From Palsa-343 sp036269135 (GTDB lineage: Bacteria > Acidobacteriota > Terriglobia > Terriglobales > Acidobacteriaceae), in NCBI GenBank assembly GCA_036269135.1, contig DATASQ010000052.1:93904-157903 (forward strand): a stretch of 64,000 nucleotides of DNA. Direction: 5' to 3'. The position numbers were made by a program, and so were the translations under genes. The number at the start of each line of letters is the position of its first letter. The first letter of the stretch is position 1. Positions 1 to 9,167 of the stretch are shown here, in pieces. The notes below the pieces were generated by a model. It was not told the DNA's origin, did no database searches, and saw only the letters and a program-made list of their open reading frames with translations.

Positions 1-813
1 GCCGCATTCGGCTCCATAGCGGTAGAAGAGGTCGAGGCCGGCGAGGGCGGGCTCGTCGAGGTGGTAGGCGATATTTTCCGACAAATAAGTGTGGATGGTG
101 GCGCGGGGGACGGCGATGCGGGCGGCCCACTCGTCGGCGAGGGTGTCAATGTGGGCGAGGCCCTGGTCGCGGGAGTGCTGCAGGTCGCGGATGAGCTGGG
201 CGGCGGGGATTCCGGCGGGCGGAAGGGATTCCGGGCGGACGGCCCAGAAGGCGGAAACCCAGACGGTTCCGGTGAGGGTGTGCCACTCGTGGGCAAGGTC
301 GAGATAGAGAAGGCGCTCGCCGGTACGCTGCTCGCGGGCGTCGCGGTCTTCGAGAGCGAAGAGGGCGGGGTCGCCGATGAGGAGGGCGGCGTCGGCGATC
401 TGAAGCATGGCTTCGAGGTCGGGCGGGTGATCGACGAAGGCCGGCTGGAGCTGCCAGAAACGGGAGAACAGAATGCGGGTGTAGGCGGAGGAGGTGCGGG
501 ATGCGGTGTCGAGGGCAACGCGACGGATGCCGCTGAGGCCGTCGGGGTGGCGGATGACGAGGAGGATGGAGCGGACGCGGTCGCGGGAGGCGATGGCGCA
601 GCCGGGGATGACGGCCAGGGAAGGCGTGTAGGCGGCGACGGGGACGAGTCCCAGGTCGGCTGCGCCGGAGGCTAATTTGGCGGCGCATTCGGCCGGGGTG
701 TCGGAGGAGAGGGTGTAACGGGCGGCGAAGCTGGTGCGGTCGGGCTCGTGATCGAAGGACCACATGAGGGGAGCGGGATTGAGGAAGTGAATGGCGGAAA
801 CGCGGAGAGTCAC
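1..813 (-). CDS. mqnA: Chorismate dehydratase MqnA, C-terminus cut by window edge
   Basis: Probably converts chorismate to 3-[(1-carboxyvinyl)oxy]benzoate, the first step of the futalosine route to menaquinone. The 271 codons seen begin VTLRVSAIHFLNPAPL, matching the family N-terminus in which a strand leads into an N-x-x-PL motif. DLGLVPVAAY, IGDPAL and DLAHEWHTLTG are further family-typical stretches. The frame is open to base 1, so the stop is missing; family members are about 270-290 residues, so little is lost. The start is a GTG. A TATACT hexamer lies about 6 bases upstream and no Shine-Dalgarno is visible, so the message may be leaderless. The family call is by recognition of motifs and length. 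Confidence 0.85.
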   Translation of the reverse strand, partial: MTLRVSAIHFLNPAPLMWSFDHEPDRTSFAARYTLSSDTPAECAAKLASGAADLGLVPVAAYTPSLAVIPGCAIASRDRVRSILLVIRHPDGLSGIRRVALDTASRTSSAYTRILFSRFWQLQPAFVDHPPDLEAMLQIADAALLIGDPALFALEDRDAREQRTGERLLYLDLAHEWHTLTGTVWVSAFWAVRPESLPPAGIPAAQLIRDLQHSRDQGLAHIDTLADEWAARIAVPRATIHTYLSENIAYHLDEPALAGLDLFYRYGAECG

Positions 814-938
814 TGGGTAGTATAGCGGGACGACATCGGTAATCTTGACCGCCCGCGGGGTGGACCGTAAGCTCCGGGGAGTTGCGGGAAGAGCAGGTCC
901 TTCCACTGCGCTCTCCTCAGTCGGGATGACAAACATAA

Positions 939-2081
939 ATGTTGAGCTTTGAGGAGCGGCATGCGTGGGTGGCGCTGGCTTTGACGCCGGGGCTGGGGCC
1001 GCGGCGGATTTTGCGGGCGGTGGAGCGGTATGGGAGCGCGGCGCGGGTGATCGGTCTGCCGCTGACTCAGCTGGAGGGGCTGCAGTTTCCGGCGCAGGCG
1101 GCCCAGATGATCGATACGGGCGAGGCGGGCAAGGCGGCCGATGAGGAGCTGGCCAGGGTCGCGGAGACGGGCGCGGCGCTGGTGACTTATCACGACGAAA
1201 CGTATCCGGAGAGGCTGCGGGAGATTTACGATCCGCCGCCGTTGCTGTGGGTGCGGGGCGATGCGTCGCTGCTGGGGCGGCCGGCCCTGGCCGTGGTGGG
1301 GACGCGGCATCCCACGCCTTACGGGACGGGGATGGCGGAAAAACTGGCCCGGGAGCTGGCCGAGCGGGGACTGGTGATTCTGAGCGGCATGGCGCGGGGA
1401 GTGGACACGGCGGCGCACAAGGGCGCGCTGACGGCGAAGCGGCCGACGGTGGCGGTATGGGGGACGGGCGTCGATGTGATTTATCCGAAGGAGAACAAGG
1501 GGCTGGCGGAGCAGATTGTGGCGGGGGGTGGAGCGATCCTCTCGGAGCTGCCGCTGGGGACGTTTCCGGCGCCGCAGAACTTCCCCAAGCGCAACCGGGT
1601 GATCAGCGGGATGAGCGTGGGGGTGCTGGTGATCGAGGCGGGGGAGAACAGCGGGACACGCGTGACGGCGCGGTGCGCGCTGGAGCAGAACCGGGAGGTG
1701 TTTGCGGTTCCGGGGAATGTGACGACGCGCAACGCATGGGGGCCTAACCTGCTGATAAAGCAGGGCGCGAAGCTGACATCGTGCTGGGAAGACGTGTGGG
1801 AGGAGCTGCCGACGTCGATTCGCGCCGGCCTCGAGCAGACCGAGGGATTTGCATCCGGGGAGGCATCTGAGGCATCGTTATTCGAGGAAAGCGCACTGCC
1901 GCCCCCGGAGGCGCGAGTGTACAGCGTGCTTCGACCGGATGAAGCACTGCAGATGGATGAGATCCTCGAAAAGCTGGAACAGGAGATGAGCTCTTCAGAG
2001 GTTTTCACCGCGCTGTTCGAGCTGGAATTGTCCGGACGCATCCGACAACTGCCTGGGAAGAACTTCGTCAGGAGCCTGTGA
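939..2081 (+). CDS. dprA: DNA-processing protein DprA
   Basis: DprA binds incoming single-stranded DNA during natural transformation and loads RecA. The 380-residue product has an N-terminal helical region, a Rossmann-like DprA core from about residue 100 (AVVGTRHPTPYG, LSGMARGVDTAAHKGAL, AVWGTGVDVIYPKEN, FPKRNRVISGMS, GENSGTRVTARCALEQNR, AVPGNV) and a C-terminal winged-helix-like tail from about residue 320. These are the hallmark blocks of the family. No clear ribosome-binding site precedes the ATG, and a dispersed repeat ends only a few bases upstream, so the exact start is less certain than the function. topA follows in the same direction 148 bp downstream, a common bacterial neighbourhood. 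Confidence 0.95.
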   Translation: MLSFEERHAWVALALTPGLGPRRILRAVERYGSAARVIGLPLTQLEGLQFPAQAAQMIDTGEAGKAADEELARVAETGAALVTYHDETYPERLREIYDPPPLLWVRGDASLLGRPALAVVGTRHPTPYGTGMAEKLARELAERGLVILSGMARGVDTAAHKGALTAKRPTVAVWGTGVDVIYPKENKGLAEQIVAGGGAILSELPLGTFPAPQNFPKRNRVISGMSVGVLVIEAGENSGTRVTARCALEQNREVFAVPGNVTTRNAWGPNLLIKQGAKLTSCWEDVWEELPTSIRAGLEQTEGFASGEASEASLFEESALPPPEARVYSVLRPDEALQMDEILEKLEQEMSSSEVFTALFELELSGRIRQLPGKNFVRSL

Positions 2082-2229
2082 GCCGGAGCGGCGCGCGGGT
2101 GCAGAAGAGGAACCGTTCCCTGGCTTCAAAGCGGCGGGACGTGGTAGCTTCCGAAAGAAGAACGCAACATCTATACAGTTGCAGAGGCGGCGGCTCAGGG
2201 GAGCCGGCGCATGGTTGATAAAGGAAACA

Positions 2230-5067
2230 ATGGGTAAATCTCTGGTTATCGTCGAGTCGCCCGCAAAGGGCAAGACGATCAATAAATATCTGGGCAAGGA
2301 CTTTGTGGTGGAGGCCTCGTTCGGCCACATCATGGACCTGCCGAAGCGGGACCTCGGCGTGGAGCTGGCGAAACGGACGTTTGAGCCGACGTTGATGGTG
2401 ACGCCGGATAAGGAAAAAATCGTCCGCCATTTGAAGAAGCTGGCGGAGAAGGCGGACGCGGTGTATCTGGCGCCCGATCCCGACCGCGAAGGCGAGGCGA
2501 TTGCGGCGCATTTGTCCATGCAGCTGATGCCGGTGGTGAAGGACAAGAGCCGGATTCGGCGGGTCACGTTCAACGAGATCACGCAGAAGGCGGTGCGGGC
2601 GGCGTTCGAGCATCCCCGGGATGTGGACGAGAACCTGGTGGACGCGCAGCAGACGCGGCGCGTGCTGGATCGGATCGTCGGCTATCAGATTTCGCCGCTG
2701 CTGTGGGATAAGGTGCGGCGGGGCCTGTCGGCGGGACGCGTGCAGACGGTCGCGGTGCGGCTGATTGTGGAACGCGAGCGGGAGATTCAGGCGTTCAAGG
2801 CGGTCGAGTACTGGACGATCGATGCGGCGGTGGCGCCGGTTCCGAACGGACAGGAAAGCGGGCAGGAATTTGTAGCGCGCCTCGTGGCCATCGACGGGGC
2901 CAGGGCGGAAGTGGCGACGGTGAGCACGCCGAGCGTTCCGGATCAAAAGACGGCGGACGCGATTGTCGCGGCCATCGCGAAGGCGCGCTGGAGCGTGAAG
3001 ACGGTGGAGCGGAAGGAGCGGCGGCGGACGCCGGCTCCTCCCTTTACGACCAGCAAGCTGCAGCAGGATGCATCGCGGCAACTGGGCTTCAGCGTAAAGC
3101 GCACGATGGGCGTGGCGCAGCGGCTGTATGAGGGCGTGGATCTGGGGTCCGAGGGCTCGGTGGGCCTGATCACCTACATGCGTACCGATTCGACGCGGAT
3201 TTCGCCGGAGGCCATCACGGCGGTGCGGGGCTTTATCGGGCAGAAGCTGGGAAAGCAGTATTTGCCGGAGCAGCCGAATGCGTATCGGTCGAAGAAGGAC
3301 GCGCAGGATGCGCACGAAGCGATCCGGCCGACGAATCCCGAGCTGCATCCCGATGAGATTCGGAGATATTTGAGCGACGAGCAGTATCGGCTGTACAAGC
3401 TGATCTGGCAGCGGTTTGTGGCGTCGCAGATGGTGCCGGCGGTGTTCGACCAGACGACAGTGACAATCGATGCGCGAGCGGATCGGGCGTATGAGTTCCG
3501 GGCGACGGGATCGGTGCTGAAATTCGACGGATTCCTGAAGGTCTATCAGGAAGCCAGCGATACGGTGGACGAAGACGAAGAGGAGATGAAGCACGTGCTG
3601 CCGTCGCTGGACGATGGCGATGCGCTGCAGCTGAACCGGACGATTCCGGAACAGCATTCCACGGAGCCGCCGCCGCGCTACAACGAAGCGTCACTGGTGA
3701 AGGAGCTGGAAGAGCGGGGGATTGGGCGGCCGTCGACCTACGCGTCGATCATTACGACGATTCAGGATCGCGAGTATGTGACGAAGATGCCGCCGACCGG
3801 GCGCGGAGGACGGTTTTATCCCACGGAGATTGGGACGGTGGTGACCGATCTGCTGGTAGCGAATTTTCCCTACATCTTCGACACGCGCTACACGGCGCGG
3901 CTGGAAGAAGAGCTGGACGAGATCGAAGACGGCAAGGAGAAGTGGACCGATCTGCTGAAGGGCTTCTACGGGCATTTTGAAGAAGAGCTGAAGCACGCCG
4001 AGAAGCACATGGAAAACGTGAAGCGGATGGAGAAGCCGACCGATGAGAAGTGCGATCTGTGCGGCTCACCGCTGGTGCTGAAGTGGGGCAAGTTCGGGTC
4101 ATTCTACGCATGCAGCGCATATGCGAAAGAAAAGCCGGTAGCCGTGGCGGCGACGGCGTGGAAGAAGGAGCCGAAGAAGGTCATCGCCAAGGTTGAGGGC
4201 AAGCTGAAGTACCCGATGCAGGTGAAGACGAACGATGGCGATGAGAGCAGCACGGTCGCCGAGGTGAAGGATAAGGCCGAGCTGAAGGCCGGAATCGACG
4301 AAGCTCTGGGCAGCGGGCGCAAGGTGACCGTGGAGCAGGTGAGCTGCGGGTTCACCAAGGAGCATTTCGAAGCCAAGCCGGACCTGCAGGGCGGGGAGGG
4401 AAACGGCGTCCAGGCTGAGGAGTACTGCGAGGCCTGCGGCAAGGTGATGGTGCTGCGGCGGGGTCCGTTCGGCGCGTACATGGCATGCCCGGACTACAAC
4501 GCCGATCCGCCGTGCAAGACGGTGCGGCGACTGAGCCAGAAGCAGCAGCAGAAGCCGGCGGTGCCGCTGGACGAGACGTGTCCCAAATGCGGCAAGCAAC
4601 TGGTGCTGCGCACGGGCAGCTATGGGGAGTTTGTCTCCTGCTCGGGCTATCCCAAGTGCAAGTACATCAAGCAGAACCTGATTGAGGGAATGAAGTGCCC
4701 GAAGTGCGGTGAGGGCGATATCGCCGAGCGCAAGGCGCGGACGGGGAATGTCTTCTGGGGATGCACACGCTATCCGAAGTGCGATTTCACTTCGAATCTG
4801 AAGCCGGTGGCGCAGAAGTGCCCGCAGTGCGGGTCGCCCTATGTGGTGGAGCGCGCGGTGGAGGGTGGGCTGTATCTGGTGTGCCCGAATAATAAAGAGA
4901 TGATGCCGAGGCGGCGTCCGCGGAAGGGGAAGAGCGCCGAGGTGTCGGAGAACGCGATCGAGTGCCATTTTTCGGAGCGGATTGGGGATGCTCCGGTGGC
5001 GGCGGTTCCGACCGCGGCGACGCATGGGCCGGTGGCGGAGGAGCAGGGGATAGGGAGCAGGGAATAG
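2230..5067 (+). CDS. topA: DNA topoisomerase I with five C-terminal zinc ribbons
   Basis: Type IA topoisomerase that relaxes negative supercoils through a 5'-phosphotyrosine intermediate. The start is the ATG behind AAGGA, 17 codons inside the longest frame, giving 945 residues. It opens with the TOPRIM domain (KSLVIVESPAKGKTINKYLG; DPDREGEAIAAHL). The catalytic tyrosine is about residue 316 in ITYMRTDSTRIS. From about residue 600 there are five zinc-ribbon-like Cys clusters, starting CDLCGS, CEACGK, CPKCGK, CPKCGE and CPQCGS. The first has only one Cys in its second half (YACSAY), so it may not bind zinc. The last residues (EEQGIGSRE) are encoded by an intergenic-type repeat that has entered the 3' end. 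It sits 148 bp after dprA. Confidence 0.97.
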   Translation: MGKSLVIVESPAKGKTINKYLGKDFVVEASFGHIMDLPKRDLGVELAKRTFEPTLMVTPDKEKIVRHLKKLAEKADAVYLAPDPDREGEAIAAHLSMQLMPVVKDKSRIRRVTFNEITQKAVRAAFEHPRDVDENLVDAQQTRRVLDRIVGYQISPLLWDKVRRGLSAGRVQTVAVRLIVEREREIQAFKAVEYWTIDAAVAPVPNGQESGQEFVARLVAIDGARAEVATVSTPSVPDQKTADAIVAAIAKARWSVKTVERKERRRTPAPPFTTSKLQQDASRQLGFSVKRTMGVAQRLYEGVDLGSEGSVGLITYMRTDSTRISPEAITAVRGFIGQKLGKQYLPEQPNAYRSKKDAQDAHEAIRPTNPELHPDEIRRYLSDEQYRLYKLIWQRFVASQMVPAVFDQTTVTIDARADRAYEFRATGSVLKFDGFLKVYQEASDTVDEDEEEMKHVLPSLDDGDALQLNRTIPEQHSTEPPPRYNEASLVKELEERGIGRPSTYASIITTIQDREYVTKMPPTGRGGRFYPTEIGTVVTDLLVANFPYIFDTRYTARLEEELDEIEDGKEKWTDLLKGFYGHFEEELKHAEKHMENVKRMEKPTDEKCDLCGSPLVLKWGKFGSFYACSAYAKEKPVAVAATAWKKEPKKVIAKVEGKLKYPMQVKTNDGDESSTVAEVKDKAELKAGIDEALGSGRKVTVEQVSCGFTKEHFEAKPDLQGGEGNGVQAEEYCEACGKVMVLRRGPFGAYMACPDYNADPPCKTVRRLSQKQQQKPAVPLDETCPKCGKQLVLRTGSYGEFVSCSGYPKCKYIKQNLIEGMKCPKCGEGDIAERKARTGNVFWGCTRYPKCDFTSNLKPVAQKCPQCGSPYVVERAVEGGLYLVCPNNKEMMPRRRPRKGKSAEVSENAIECHFSERIGDAPVAAVPTAATHGPVAEEQGIGSRE

Positions 5068-5095
5068 GGAGTAGGGAGTAGGGAATCGTCTCTGT
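5044..5095. repeat. Short quasi-tandem repeat (GGGAGTAGGGA type)
   Basis: Imperfect copies of the units GGGAGTA and GGGAATA run from the last codons of topA into the gap behind it. The same units return at 6415-6530, on the other side of the following gene. The repeat codes for the final residues of topoisomerase I. Confidence 0.8.
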
Positions 5096-5145
5096 CGCTG
5101 GGGCGCCCTGGGCTCAAACTCCGCTGCGCTTCGGTCAGGATCACC

Positions 5146-5184
5146 AAGGAAAAGGGCGGCTCGACAGCAGCCGCTCTTTTCCTT
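5146..5184. terminator. Bidirectional terminator between topA and the convergent lipoprotein gene
   Basis: A 16-base arm (AAGGAAAAGGGCGGCT) at 5146-5161 pairs with 5169-5184 with one wobble, across a 7-base loop. The stem has A/T-rich outer ends, so each strand gives a GC stem followed by a T-rich tract. It lies between two convergent genes and can serve both. Confidence 0.85.
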
Positions 5185-5189
5185 GCGCG

Positions 5190-6335
5190 CTAATGTGTGG
5201 CGGCCAGGGCGCTGGCCTGGGTTGGATCGGTGCCGGTTGCGGCGGTGGCGACACTGTCGAGAGCGCCGGCGGTGGTCGCGTCCATTTTGAAGAGCTGCAG
5301 GTCGGGACCGCCTCCGGCGCAGATGACCGCGACGTAGGTGTCGGTCTTGTCTTCGACGAGCAATTCAGGGAGGGTGCCGGTGGCGAACGGCGATCCGGTG
5401 ACGGCCGTGAGGGCGCCGGAATTCGAGAGCAGGAAGGCGCTGATGTTGCCGGCGGTGCGGTTGGTCACGTACACGTAGCTGCCGGTGGAATCGACCAGGA
5501 CGCCGAAGGGGCCGGTACCGGTCTTGACGGGCGAGCCGGTGACTTCGGTGAGCGAGCCGCCGGAGCCGATGGTGAAGACACGGACCGCGCCGATGCCGGT
5601 CTCCGCCGCGAGAAGGAAACTGCCCGAGGGCGTGACCGCCATGCCGTAGATCGCGTCGCTGTTCTGTTTGGGACTGAGCACGCCTTTGACCTGCGCCAGC
5701 GCCCCGGTGCTGGTGTTGAAGGTCAGGGTGTAGATGCCGGCGGTGCCGCAGGAGACGAAGACGAGGCCGCCGCCGGGGGTGATCTCCAGATCGTTGGCTG
5801 GGAGCGAAGCATTGAGCGTGACGAGAGAAGAACTGATAGCGGTGAGCGCGCCGCCGCTGCCGATCTGGAAGACGTAGACGTTGCCGACCAGGGCATCCGC
5901 GCCGATGAGGTAATTGCCGGTGGGATCGACACGCAGCACCGAAGGAGCCACGCCGGTAGCAACGGGCGAGCCATTGTTGGCAATGGTGATGGCGCCGCTG
6001 GAGGCGATGGTGTAGACGTAGATGCCGCCGGCGGCGCTGCCAACGTAGAGATAGCTGTCGTTGGGGGTGACGGCGAGGGCCGTAGGCTCCAGTTCGACCG
6101 CCCACGGGGAGCCGGAGATGCCGCTGAGGGCGCCGGTGGTGGCGACGGAAAAGCCGGCGACGCTGAGCGGATTCGTGCCCAGGTTGGCGACGTAGAGGCT
6201 GTCGCCCGAGGTCGTGCTGCCGCCACCTCCGCTGCTGCCGAGCGGGGGGAAGAACTGGCTGCAACCGGTAAGACCCAGCAGAGCGGCGCAGCCGACGGCA
6301 AGCCACCGTCCCGGAGACAACGTACGGAAAACCAT
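5190..6335 (-). CDS. Exported beta-propeller lipoprotein, lactonase/YVTN-like
   Basis: Predicted lipoprotein of about 381 residues. The chosen ATG (MVFRTLSPGRWLAVG) lies behind a GAGG and gives a short signal sequence with a lipobox, LLGLTGC, so Cys25 would be lipidated. The longest frame starts 15 codons earlier. After a Gly/Ser linker come about seven repeats of roughly 45 residues with the pattern YVAN or YVGS, then GxxxVYTIxSxGAI and GSPVATG, typical of the lactonase (6-phosphogluconolactonase-like) and YVTN propeller families. Such proteins are abundant in Acidobacteria. No substrate can be named from sequence, and an enzymatic role is unproven. It converges on topA across a strong terminator. 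Confidence 0.8.
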   Translation of the reverse strand: MVFRTLSPGRWLAVGCAALLGLTGCSQFFPPLGSSGGGGSTTSGDSLYVANLGTNPLSVAGFSVATTGALSGISGSPWAVELEPTALAVTPNDSYLYVGSAAGGIYVYTIASSGAITIANNGSPVATGVAPSVLRVDPTGNYLIGADALVGNVYVFQIGSGGALTAISSSLVTLNASLPANDLEITPGGGLVFVSCGTAGIYTLTFNTSTGALAQVKGVLSPKQNSDAIYGMAVTPSGSFLLAAETGIGAVRVFTIGSGGSLTEVTGSPVKTGTGPFGVLVDSTGSYVYVTNRTAGNISAFLLSNSGALTAVTGSPFATGTLPELLVEDKTDTYVAVICAGGGPDLQLFKMDATTAGALDSVATAATGTDPTQASALAATH

Positions 6336-6414
6336 CAAGGACCTCAGAGTCATGGTAACGGTTTGCGCGCAGGGCGGCATCCTGACAGACGCATGAGAGG
6401 GCGCGTCCGCTCCG

Positions 6415-6530
6415 GGGGGGACGGGGGAGTGGGAGTAGGGATGGGAGATAGGGATGGGAGTAGGGAGTAGGGATGGGAGATAGGGATGGGAGTAAGGAGT
6501 AGGGAGATAGGGAATAGGGAGTAGCGGAAA
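6415..6530. repeat. Quasi-tandem repeat (GGGATGGGAGATA / GGGAGTA)
   Basis: About 115 bp of imperfect tandem units of GGGATGGGAGATA and GGGAGTAA upstream of the lipoprotein gene. A dispersed repeat (6531-6571, ending TCGGGACGACAA) abuts it. There is no gene in this gap. The unit is shared with 5044-5095. Confidence 0.85.
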
Positions 6531-6571
6531 GCAGATCTCTCCACTGCGCTGCGTTCGGTCGGGACGACAAT

Positions 6572-7363
6572 CTACGTGGATCGGGTGCCGGTGGCGCGCC
6601 AGACGAGGCGGATCAGGCCGGGGAGGCGCTCCAGTTCGTCAAGGATGGCCGGCGGGTGCGCGGGGCCGCCGAGCGAGGGCCAGCGCACGTGGCAGCGGAG
6701 GCTCCGGCGGTGGTCCACCGGGGAGTGTTCCACGGAAAGGGAACGGATGCGCATGCGTGCGGCCTCGAGGCGGGTGCGCAGTTCGTCGAGGGTCGGGCCT
6801 TCTTCACCGGTGACGAGGATTAAGGTCGCCGGCTGATACCTTTCGATGATGGTTTCGAGGCCGCGGAGCGCGGTGAGGACGCCATACCCAATCAGGGCGG
6901 AGACGCAGCCGAGGACGATCTGGCCGCCACCGAGGCAGAGGCCGACGACGGTGGCGAACCAGAGCGTGGCGGCCGTGGTGATGCCGAGAACGAGGTCGCC
7001 ACGGCGCACGATGGCGCCGGCGCCGATGAAGCCCACGCCGGTGAGGATGCCGAGGGGCAGGCGCATCACGTCCATCACGGCGAACGAGCTGAGATTCTTG
7101 CCGCTGGTCGGGAGAAGCAGGTCCATCTGGATCATCGCCACCGAGGCGGCGAGAGTGACCAGAAGGACGGTACGCAGGCCCGCTGGATGGCCGTTACGGC
7201 TGCGGTCCGCGCCAAGCAGACCGCCGGCCAGCACGGTCAGCGTCAGACGCAGGGCAATGGCGGTCCAGTGGAGAGACGGATGCACGGACGAGTGCGATGC
7301 GCGGCGGGGGCGGGAGTTTGCCTGATGGACGGCGCTTCGGCGTGGGGATTCCCTGCATCTCAC
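6572..7363 (-). CDS. MgtC/SapB family membrane protein
   Basis: Inner-membrane protein of 263 residues as drawn. It has the MgtC N-terminal domain: LAGGLLGADRSRNGHPAGLRT, then PLGILTGVGFIGAGAIVRRG and GITTAATLWFATVVGLCLGGG, making about four or five membrane segments. A soluble C-terminal domain of about 90 residues follows (ILVTGEEGPTLDELRTRL onward). MgtC relatives affect magnesium homeostasis, acid tolerance and survival in macrophages; in soil bacteria the role is unclear. The GTG start leaves about 25 Arg/Ser-rich residues before the membrane domain. An internal GTG at 7285 would give 237 residues, closer to relatives, and may be the true start. Confidence 0.85.
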   Translation of the reverse strand: MRCRESPRRSAVHQANSRPRRASHSSVHPSLHWTAIALRLTLTVLAGGLLGADRSRNGHPAGLRTVLLVTLAASVAMIQMDLLLPTSGKNLSSFAVMDVMRLPLGILTGVGFIGAGAIVRRGDLVLGITTAATLWFATVVGLCLGGGQIVLGCVSALIGYGVLTALRGLETIIERYQPATLILVTGEEGPTLDELRTRLEAARMRIRSLSVEHSPVDHRRSLRCHVRWPSLGGPAHPPAILDELERLPGLIRLVWRATGTRST

Positions 7364-7427
7364 ACGGCTGAACCTGCCGCAGACGCGGAAGGTTTGCCGG
7401 ACAACTCACGCTGGGGAAAGAGGAACG

Positions 7428-7652
7428 ATGAAAGCAGCGACGATTGTGGGAATTCTTCTGATCGTACTGGGGATTATTGGATTTGCCGCGGGCGGCATCA
7501 GCTTTACCCATGAGAAGAAAGACGTGGACATGGGACCGCTGCAGATCCATCACAAGCAGACAAAGACGGTGCCGATTTCGCCGATTTTGAGCACGATCGC
7601 GCTGGTGGGCGGGATTGGGCTGGTGGTGGTGGGAGCGAGAGGCAAGGCATAG
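7428..7652 (+). CDS. Small two-helix membrane protein
   Basis: A 74-residue protein behind a good ribosome-binding site (AAAGAGGAACG). Two hydrophobic segments (ATIVGILLIVLGIIGFAAGG and STIALVGGIGLVVVGA) flank a charged loop containing THEKKDVDMGP and HKQTKTVPISP. This layout, with a short extracytoplasmic loop ending in a conserved P-x-S-P, resembles a widespread small-membrane-protein family of unknown function, possibly DUF3185. It is divergent from the MgtC-like gene, with 64 bp between the drawn starts. The function is unknown. The coding call rests on the ribosome-binding site, the membrane pattern and family resemblance. Confidence 0.75.
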   Translation: MKAATIVGILLIVLGIIGFAAGGISFTHEKKDVDMGPLQIHHKQTKTVPISPILSTIALVGGIGLVVVGARGKA

Positions 7653-7741
7653 GAAACGCAGCCAGGCGCTGGGAGCCTGGAGTGACCAGCTGAGGTCCGG
7701 ATAGACGGCAAGGGGTTACGAAAACCGCTCGCGGGCCGACG

Positions 7742-8758
7742 CTAAATCTCCCAGCGCAGGAGAGCTGATCCTACGGTGAAGCCGGCGCCGACGCTCGCAA
7801 TCAGAACGAGATCGCCTTTCTTCAGCTTGCCCTCTTCGACGGCGGTGTTGAGGGCCAGCGGGATCGTGCCGCAGGTGGTGTTGCCGAAGCGGTCGATGTT
7901 GATGATGACCTTGTCTTCGGGCATGCCGAGGCGCTCCGCTGTGGAGGCGATGATGCGGCGATTGGCCTGGTGGGCGACAAAGCAGCCGAGGTCGGCGCCG
8001 GTGATGCCGTTTCTCTCGAGGACGGTCGTGGTGGCTTCGACCATCTTGCGCACGGCGAATTTGTAGACCGCCTGGCCGTCCTGATGGACGTAGTGCATTT
8101 TCTTGTCGACGGTGTCGTGCGTGGAGGGATGCAGGCTGCCGCCGCCGGGCATATAGAGCGCGCAGGCGCCGGAGCCGTCGATCTCGTGATGGAAATCGAG
8201 CATGCCCAGTTCGCCGTCCTGGGCGGGCTCGATGAGGACCGCGCCGGCGCCGTCGCCAAAGAGGACGCAGGTCGCGCGGTCGGTGTAATCGATGATGGAC
8301 GACATCGTGTCGGCGCCGATGACGAGGACCTTTTTCTGCGCGCCGCTTTCGACCAGCTTGCAGCCCATCTGCAGGGAGTAGACGAAGCCGGAGCAGGCGG
8401 CGGAGAGGTCGAATCCCCACGCGCCTTTGGCGCCGAGCTTGTCCTGCACCAGACAGGCGGTCGAGGGGAAGAGCATGTCCGGGGTGACGGTGCCGACGAT
8501 GATGACTTCGACCTCGGTGGGATCGATGCCGCGCGCGGCGAGACAGCGCTTCGCGGCTTCAACGGCCATGTGGCTGGTGGCCATGCCGGGCTCGACGATG
8601 TGGCGCTGCTTAATGCCGACGCGGGAGGTGATCCATTCGTCGGAGGTCTCGACCATTTTCTCCAGGTCGGCATTGGTGAGGAGGCGGGGCGGGGTCCAGG
8701 TTCCGAGAGCGCTGATTTTGGCACGAGCGGGCACATGCGGACGAACAGTAAGGGTCAA
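7742..8758 (-). CDS. fabH: 3-oxoacyl-ACP synthase III (FabH)
   Basis: Condenses an acyl-CoA with malonyl-ACP to start fatty acid synthesis. The TTG at 8758 was chosen because GAGGAG stands 8 bases before it. It gives 338 residues, near the usual length, whereas the longest frame runs back across the ffs RNA and is artificial. FabH landmarks: ISALGTWTPPRLLTNADLEK, VETSDEWITSRVGIKQRH, the nucleophile in DLSAACSGFVYSLQMG, the His in CFVAHQANRRII, and the Asn in IDRFGNTTCGTIPLAL, so the Cys-His-Asn triad is intact. It is divergent from ffs and not grouped with other fab genes here. The family call is very firm; the non-ATG start is a good but unproven choice. Confidence 0.95.
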   Translation of the reverse strand: MTLTVRPHVPARAKISALGTWTPPRLLTNADLEKMVETSDEWITSRVGIKQRHIVEPGMATSHMAVEAAKRCLAARGIDPTEVEVIIVGTVTPDMLFPSTACLVQDKLGAKGAWGFDLSAACSGFVYSLQMGCKLVESGAQKKVLVIGADTMSSIIDYTDRATCVLFGDGAGAVLIEPAQDGELGMLDFHHEIDGSGACALYMPGGGSLHPSTHDTVDKKMHYVHQDGQAVYKFAVRKMVEATTTVLERNGITGADLGCFVAHQANRRIIASTAERLGMPEDKVIINIDRFGNTTCGTIPLALNTAVEEGKLKKGDLVLIASVGAGFTVGSALLRWEI

Positions 8759-8907
8759 ACCGATGTCTCCTCGGTAAAGGAATATTGTCGCAGAAAAGCA
8801 GGGTATCGCGGGTAGCCTGCAGCGTTCAGAATGCAGGACACGGGCATGGCTCCGTCCCTCGTTCAGGGCCGGGGATTTCCACCTGGTTGCGATGATAGAC
8901 TCAGGTG

Positions 8908-9006
8908 TGTGCCGGGTCCTGCGCGACGCAATCCCGCCAACCCCGCCAGGTCCGGAAGGAAGCAACGGTAACGGGCCAGTGCGTGCGCAGCAGGTCACCC
9001 GGTGCA
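8908..9006 (+). ncRNA. ffs: Signal recognition particle 4.5S RNA
   Basis: The plus strand carries the SRP helix 8 hallmark AGGTCCGGAAGGAAGCA at about 8947-8965, with the GGAA tetraloop and the asymmetric internal loop that binds Ffh. The ends pair: TGCCGGGTCCTGCGC near 8909 with GCGCAGCAGG and ACCCGGTGCA near 8985-9006. The size of about 100 nt matches the small bacterial type without the Alu domain. Ends are estimated from the stem and may be off by a few bases. It guides Ffh-ribosome complexes carrying membrane proteins to FtsY. A TAGACT hexamer just upstream is a possible -10 box. Confidence 0.95.
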
Positions 9007-9167
9007 CTAATCCCACCTTCTGAAAAACGGTCCGATTCTTTCCGGCGGACGAGTGATTTTTCTCTAAAAATCTAAAGGCCGCCTGGGTCGCGCGGACGCG
9101 TGTGTCCTGGAGACGTGCACCGATCGCGGAAAGAAGTTCGCGGGGTTGCGCCGTGGGTGCGAACGCC

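Noticed and set aside
2068..5025. Several long minus-strand frames over topA
   Set aside because: They are Arg/Pro/Leu-rich shadow frames opposite a strongly conserved gene, with no recognisable domain.
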